Source: Akanthomyces muscarius
Taxonomy: Eukaryota > Ascomycota > Sordariomycetes > Hypocreales > Cordycipitaceae
Direction: 5' to 3'
DNA length: 64,000 nucleotides
Assembly (NCBI RefSeq): GCF_028009165.1
Contig: NC_079243.1
Location: forward strand, 1,550,001 to 1,614,000
Made by a program: the position numbers and the translations under genes. Each line of letters opens with the position of its first letter. Positions within the stretch are counted from its first letter, which is position 1. Below are positions 58,941 through 64,000 of this stretch, piece by piece. Below the pieces are notes generated by a model. That model was not told the DNA's origin. It saw nothing but the letters and a program-made list of their open reading frames with translations, and did not search any database.

Positions 58941-61900
58941 CTACACCTTGTTCTCAAACAGTGCCAGTATCTCGTTATTACTATACGTCGCCGCCACATC
59001 AATCGCCGTCTGATGCGCCTCATTCTCCCTCATCGGATCCAGCCCGCCCCTGACCATCAGCGCTCTGAAGAGCTGCACCTCGTCCGCGGCCGCCCGGTGC
59101 AGCAGCCCGTTGCCCTGCGCGTCCAGCACGCCGAAATCCGCGCCCGCCGCCTTGAGCATCGCCACGCCCGCGTCCACCGCCGCCTCCTCGTGCACCAGGA
59201 CCAGCCCGCAGCGTCCGCCTTCGCCCTTGAGCCGGAGCAGCACGCTGGTGCGGTTGGCATAGATCATGAGCGGCGTCTCGCCGCGGGCGTTGCGCGCATT
59301 CACGTCCAACCCGTTGTCGCGTGCTACTAGCTCCGCAAAGAGCGCCGCCACGTCGCCGTGGTCTAGGTTGTGCGCCATTAGGTGCAGAATGCTATTGCCG
59401 TCGTCGTTGATGCCGGTCGGGTTGGCGCCGCTGCGCAGTAGAAGCCGCGTGAGGTCGACCATCCGGTCCTTGTGGTCCGGCTTGCCCGATCGACGAGTAG
59501 ACGTAGCCAACAAGGCGCTGTAGTGCAGCGGCGTGTTGCCCGAGGCATTGGGCGCGCTGAGGAGTTCGGGTGAGATCCGTGCAATCTCGGCCACGGAATT
59601 TTCTAGTCGCCACAGCTTTTGCGGATGCTTCCAGCCGCGATAAACCATGTGGTGCACAATGCTTTGTCCGCTGGCGTCGCGCGCCTGGATGTCGCACCCA
59701 AGAGCCAGCAGCTGCTGGAATGCCGTAATGCCGTCCTCCTTCTTCTTGTCCGTGTCCGCAACGCCGTCGTCGCTGTCGTCTTTGTCTGAAGTTGTATCAA
59801 TCACGCGATCCGGACCACCCCAGCTATCACAAACGGCATGCAGGAGAGTGCATCCTTTGGGATCCCGGCAGTCGGGGTTGATGGCTACGGCGTCGGCCAC
59901 GCATTTGCTCAGTTTCCCTAAACGGACAAGTTCGTGCAGAACTGTGCGCTGCTCGGTTGCATCCTCACCCGCTTCAGCAACCCCAATCGCCTTGTTGTAC
60001 TCCTCGCCATAAGCCGGTCTGCACTGGCGTCCTCCTCGCTGCACCTTGAAAGTTGCGTAGATGTCCGCGCCATGGTTCAAAAGTTTCCTGAAACAGCTTC
60101 TCATATCCGCATCCTCCGGGAAGGCCGATTTGGAGGCGATATAGTAAAGCGGTACTATCTCATGGCGAGGAACCAGTGCCGCGTCAAACGTCATCCGGCT
60201 ACCGTCCATGTAGCAGTCATCCGAAGGCTCCTTGTCCCTGAGATTTTCTTCTATAAACGGCATGCGGCCGTTGGCGTCTGCACCTCCTTGCAGCAGCTTT
60301 TCAAGTGCTGCCCCATTGTCCGACTTGAGCGCTGCAAAGATCGAGCTAGAGCCAATCACTGCGCCGTTGCTGACTAGTAAATCAATCAGCTTCGTGCTGT
60401 ACCCTGCCAAGTCGAGGCAGCTCCGTCCTTTCGCGTCAATGGCATTGACATCTGCGCCTGCGCCAATCAATGCCTCTGCGACATCTCTGTGAAATGGACC
60501 AAGCTCGCCAAGCTGCAAGTACTCTTTGTCCAATGCCAAATGGAGCGGTGTCTGGCCATCAGAGTTTCGATATTCGACATCTGCCCCGGATTTCAGAAGA
60601 AATGGCAAGGCCAGTGCACCCTGCCACCAGTGTTGACCCCGTGCAATGATGTGCAACGCTGTATCTTTGTCTCTGTTCCCACCATTGATGTTTACTGCAT
60701 ACTTGCCCACGAGAAGCTCAACAATCTCCATGTTAGGCAGCGATCGCCTAGTAGCGTGCTCCAACAGCAGATTTCGATTTTCTTGTTTGGACATACCACC
60801 TCCGACCTGACCATCCTCTGGCCCTCCTTGCGACTTAGGCTGAAAGTGAAGACCGGCCTTTGAAGGGTCTCCAAACGCATGCCACTCGCCCTCGCTTAAT
60901 AGTGCTTGCGTTTCGGCCTGTGAAATTTCATCAAACAGAGACGCAAGGCCATGGATAATAAGATATTCCAGGTTCTGTATGCCTTGCACGAGGAAACGAC
61001 AGCCTGCTTGTATCATATGCTCTATCAAATGATATTGGCGACGAATAATGACGGCGCGGAATATCTCCATATCCACACCCTCTGTCTTCAGCCAGCCACT
61101 TTCCTGTATCATGCCGACGGATGCAGCATCGCCACACGTCACCAACTGCTCGTCGAGTAAGCGCAAACCTTGAGCAGGATCGTGGGCCGCAATGTGTGCC
61201 GTGTCTGGATATGCTGTGTCTGCATACTTGTCCTTGATGGTTTTCAAACACTTGTACGCATAACTGCTACCAAGGCTGGATGCTTTCGAAAAGGGATTCG
61301 GCTGACCCGTCCCATCACCATCCAGTAGCGACAAATTGATGCCTGCCGAAACTAGCAAGTCTAGGATCTCTTCTAGCCTTGTTGTCGCAAACGAATGAAA
61401 CATTTCCGATCGATGCGCTAACGTCGGTATTGGAGGTCGTGTTGTGTCGAATGTCCGGAGCGCGGCTACAGCAGTACCTGGCGCAGCTTCTTTGGCTGTC
61501 CACAATCGGGTTTCGTGTTCCATCTGCGCGCATGCCACAAACGGACTGCCGATGTTTGGGTCTGCGCCAGCGTCTAGCAAAAGCTTGACGCTCTCAGGCC
61601 GCCCAGACTGGCAAGCATAGAATAGGGCAGTAATGCCAAACGGCTCGTATACATTGTAGCTGCTGGTCACGACTTGCGCGTTTATCACAGCAAGCTCTTC
61701 AGAAACTGTGTCGCCCAGGCGATCATGTATTGCCGTCAGGAGCATCCCAACCGTATTGCTCTGCTTGCAGCGAGCAGCAAGATGAAGTGGCGTCAGGCCG
61801 TCGTGATTGCGCCTGGTCGGATCCGCTCCAGCATCAAGCAGCAATTTGCACCAAGATGGCTCATACGCAGATGCAACATGAAGTGCAGTATTTCCGTTAG

Positions 61901-64000
61901 CGTCAATCTCGTCAACTTTCTTGCCGTTGCGGATCACGTATGCCGGAGGCTGATTGAAAACGAACGACGAGCCTCCAGAATCGCAAGACTTTGCGCACAA
62001 GAGATGGAGTGGCGTTTGTCCAGCATGATTTTTCCGCGACATATCCAGCCCAGCACCAGTCAGTAATCTAATCAGGTGCATGCCGACGTCACGCTTATGG
62101 CGGCGATTGTCGACGTAGAAACAAAGTTCATGCAAGAGACCATTGCCTGCGTTATCAACAGCCTCCAGGTCGAGTAGCTCCAGACTATCCAAAACATCCA
62201 GCCACTGCACAATCAGGCCAATGTCGTGCTGAGACGTCACGCCTTTGATTGCCTCGTGTGCAATTTTGCGCCCCTGAAAGTCTTGAATTTGTTTCGAGGC
62301 GCCGGCATCTATCAGGTACTCGAGAGTCCATACACGTTCCTGACTGATAAGGGAGGGCTTGCCTACAGCGTCGAACAGTGCAGTCCTTCCTTCATTGTCC
62401 TTTGCATCAATGTCCGCGCCAGCTTGAATAAGGCAGTCGGCAGATTCCTGACCACTCTGTAGACTGCTTATGCTTCGAAACGGCGTGAGCCCGCGGTGGT
62501 TCTTCACGTTGGGATCTGCCCCAGCTCGCAGCAGAAGACGGACGTGTTCTGGACCGGCATTGTAAGATGATCGGTCGAGCAACAAATGCAGTGCACTATT
62601 TCCATCATGGTCTGCGATATCACAATCACTACCATATTCAAGCAGCGTTGAGATGACATTTGGCGAGCCGCGTACTGCGCAATGGAGCGGAGTTTTGCCT
62701 TCCTTATTCTTCGCGTTAACATCAGCGCCCCCATCTTCTACGAGGATCGAAATGGCCTCGGGCTTGCTGACAGAGTGAAGGGGTGTGTTTTTCTTGCGAT
62801 CAACAGCCGTGGCATCGGCGCCTGCCACGACCAACGCGCGAACCAGCTCAGCCGAGTTGGTTGCTCGGTGCAAAATGGTCTGTCCCATGCTGTCATGATG
62901 ATTCACATCCAATCCAGCAGCAAATAGAGAGCTCAGCAACTTTTTGGCGTTTTCCATCATGATTGTGTCCCTGTTTATGCACTCCAAATTGGAATTGTTG
63001 AACATGCCACGCAAGCAGCTGTGGGTTGCAGAACTGGTCGGCTTCGGGGTGTAATCGATATCAACCGCCAGCGGGTGTCGGTCGCCGATGCTGAGCGCAT
63101 GCACATCCGCCCCGGCTTGTAGTAGTAAATTGATGGTCTCGAAATCGAGGCTACCACAGGCTGAATAGAGAAAAGTATTTCCGTGGACCTTGGTATTGAC
63201 ATTTACACCAGGATACTCCAGTATGCGGGCTACCAGCCGAGACTGCCCGCTACATGCAGCCCATGCCAGTGCCCAGTGCACTTTTTCGATATTCGCAACA
63301 TGTTTCAGCATTTCATCGAATACTTCAAAGTGGCCTCTTTCGCAGGCGCATCGAAGAGGACTCTCGCCGTGGTCAGGTATAACATGAGCAGTGTGATTTG
63401 ACGTAGAACCTAGACCCTTTCGGATCAAAGGACTCACGTCGGCTTGTAGCAATAGGCGGGCTACCAAGAAGTGATTCTTTTGAGCGGCTTTATGCAGCGG
63501 GGTGAAGCCGTCAACAGTATCAGTCAGATATAGCTTGGCGTCTGCGGCGATTAATTTCTTGACCGTGTCGGCATGGCCTTCACTAGCAGCCCACCAACTG
63601 TAGCGTTATAATGTTAATGAAGCACCGGGTGGATTAAACCAAAGAATACTGAAACAACTTACACAGGAGTTCGTCCGTGGCCATCGAGGGAGTCTACATC
63701 CTCACCGCGGCGGATGAGTTCTCCAATGTATCCTGTGAGACCCAATCTCGCGGCGACGTGGGCTTGCGAGACATCCCACGCGTTGCTCTTCCACTCTAGG
63801 CGGCACCAAACCCGTCTTAAGAAATCATTTCCAAGAAACTGGGAAACTTTGGTACACAGCTCTGAGTCGTCGGACGAAGCGGAGCACGCTGCGACAACAT
63901 GCTTAAACCAATTGCCAGTCGCATACTTGATGAACGGGTATTTCTGCCACAATGTCACCTTGGCATCAGTAGTAGAGCGATGTGCCTGTTCGAGAAGACT
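58941..64000 (-). CDS. giant ankyrin-repeat protein, 5' end outside window (likely STAND/NLR type)
   Basis: Two exons visible (64000-63663, open at the edge, and 63597-58941), giving the last 1664 or so residues. The visible start (EQAHRSTTDAKVTLWQKYPF and IKYATGNWFKHV) looks like the segment that follows the NTPase part of fungal STAND proteins, where a YPFL.YA...W..H motif is usual. From about visible residue 85 onward the protein is a chain of ankyrin repeats (GRTPVWWAASEGHADTVKKL, DGFTPLHKAAQKNHFLVARL, EGKTPLHCAVRGSPNVISTL, DGLTPLHLAARCKQSNTVGM, and many more), about 30 in all with some long inserts. It ends VAATYSNNEILALFENKV. Ankyrin arrays bind protein partners; fungal NLRs with them act in non-self recognition. 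The NTPase part is off-window, so that class is inference. Confidence 0.85.

Noticed and set aside
1..64000. CRISPR arrays, bacterial operons, ribosomal RNA genes, intact transposons
   Set aside because: The sequence is eukaryotic and intron-containing; no regularly spaced repeats, rRNA signatures, transposase or reverse-transcriptase frames were seen.

Overview
This is a piece of a filamentous ascomycete genome. Genes are spliced with short introns (mostly 45-100 nt, GTAAGT/GTATGT donors, CTAAC-like branch points), UTRs are long, and there are fungal-specific families (HET, EOS1, APC5, GPI-anchored GH18 chitinase). The gene order CIA30 - APC5 - COX13 - APN2 - MAT - SLA2 is the classic mating-type neighbourhood of Sordariomycetes. 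The MAT1-1 idiomorph carries MAT1-1-1 and MAT1-1-2 and no visible MAT1-1-3, a gene content described for Cordycipitaceae (Cordyceps/Beauveria relatives) within Hypocreales. That placement is inference.

Layout. 0-7 kb: a tiny conserved hydrophobic protein, the mitochondrial Mg2+ channel MRS2 and an F-box-like protein. 7-22 kb: a gene-sparse, more accessory stretch with long spacers, holding a GPI-anchored class III chitinase with a very long Ser/Thr stalk, a DAO-type FAD oxidoreductase, a secreted S28 peptidase, a trypsin-like protease with an altered oxyanion-hole position, and a HET gene interrupted by an in-frame TAG. 23-36 kb: housekeeping genes (eIF1/SUI1, EOS1, a multi-RRM RNA-binding protein, a sodium:solute symporter with a 573-nt intron, an MBA1/mL45-like mitochondrial protein). 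36-58 kb: the mating-type region, CIA30, APC5, COX13, APN2, MAT1-1-2, MAT1-1-1, a 5.8-kb spacer, then SLA2. 59-64 kb: the 3' part of a giant ankyrin-repeat protein, probably the C-terminus of a STAND/NLR-like protein, running off the right edge.

How the genes fit together. MAT1-1-1 (alpha-box activator) and MAT1-1-2 set MAT1-1 mating identity; APN2 and SLA2 are the conserved flanks. MRS2, MBA1, CIA30 and COX13 all serve mitochondrial inner-membrane or respiratory-complex function, and two of them share divergent promoters (MBA1/CIA30 and COX13/APN2). The chitinase, S28 peptidase and trypsin are secreted or wall-linked hydrolases. HET and the ankyrin protein belong to families used in fungal self/non-self recognition.

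Gene models were spliced by hand from reading-frame continuity, splice consensus and family conservation. Exon joins given below are frame-checked but have no transcript support. Two genes (COX13, APN2) need microexons of 8, 25 and 13 nt, which automatic gene callers easily miss.
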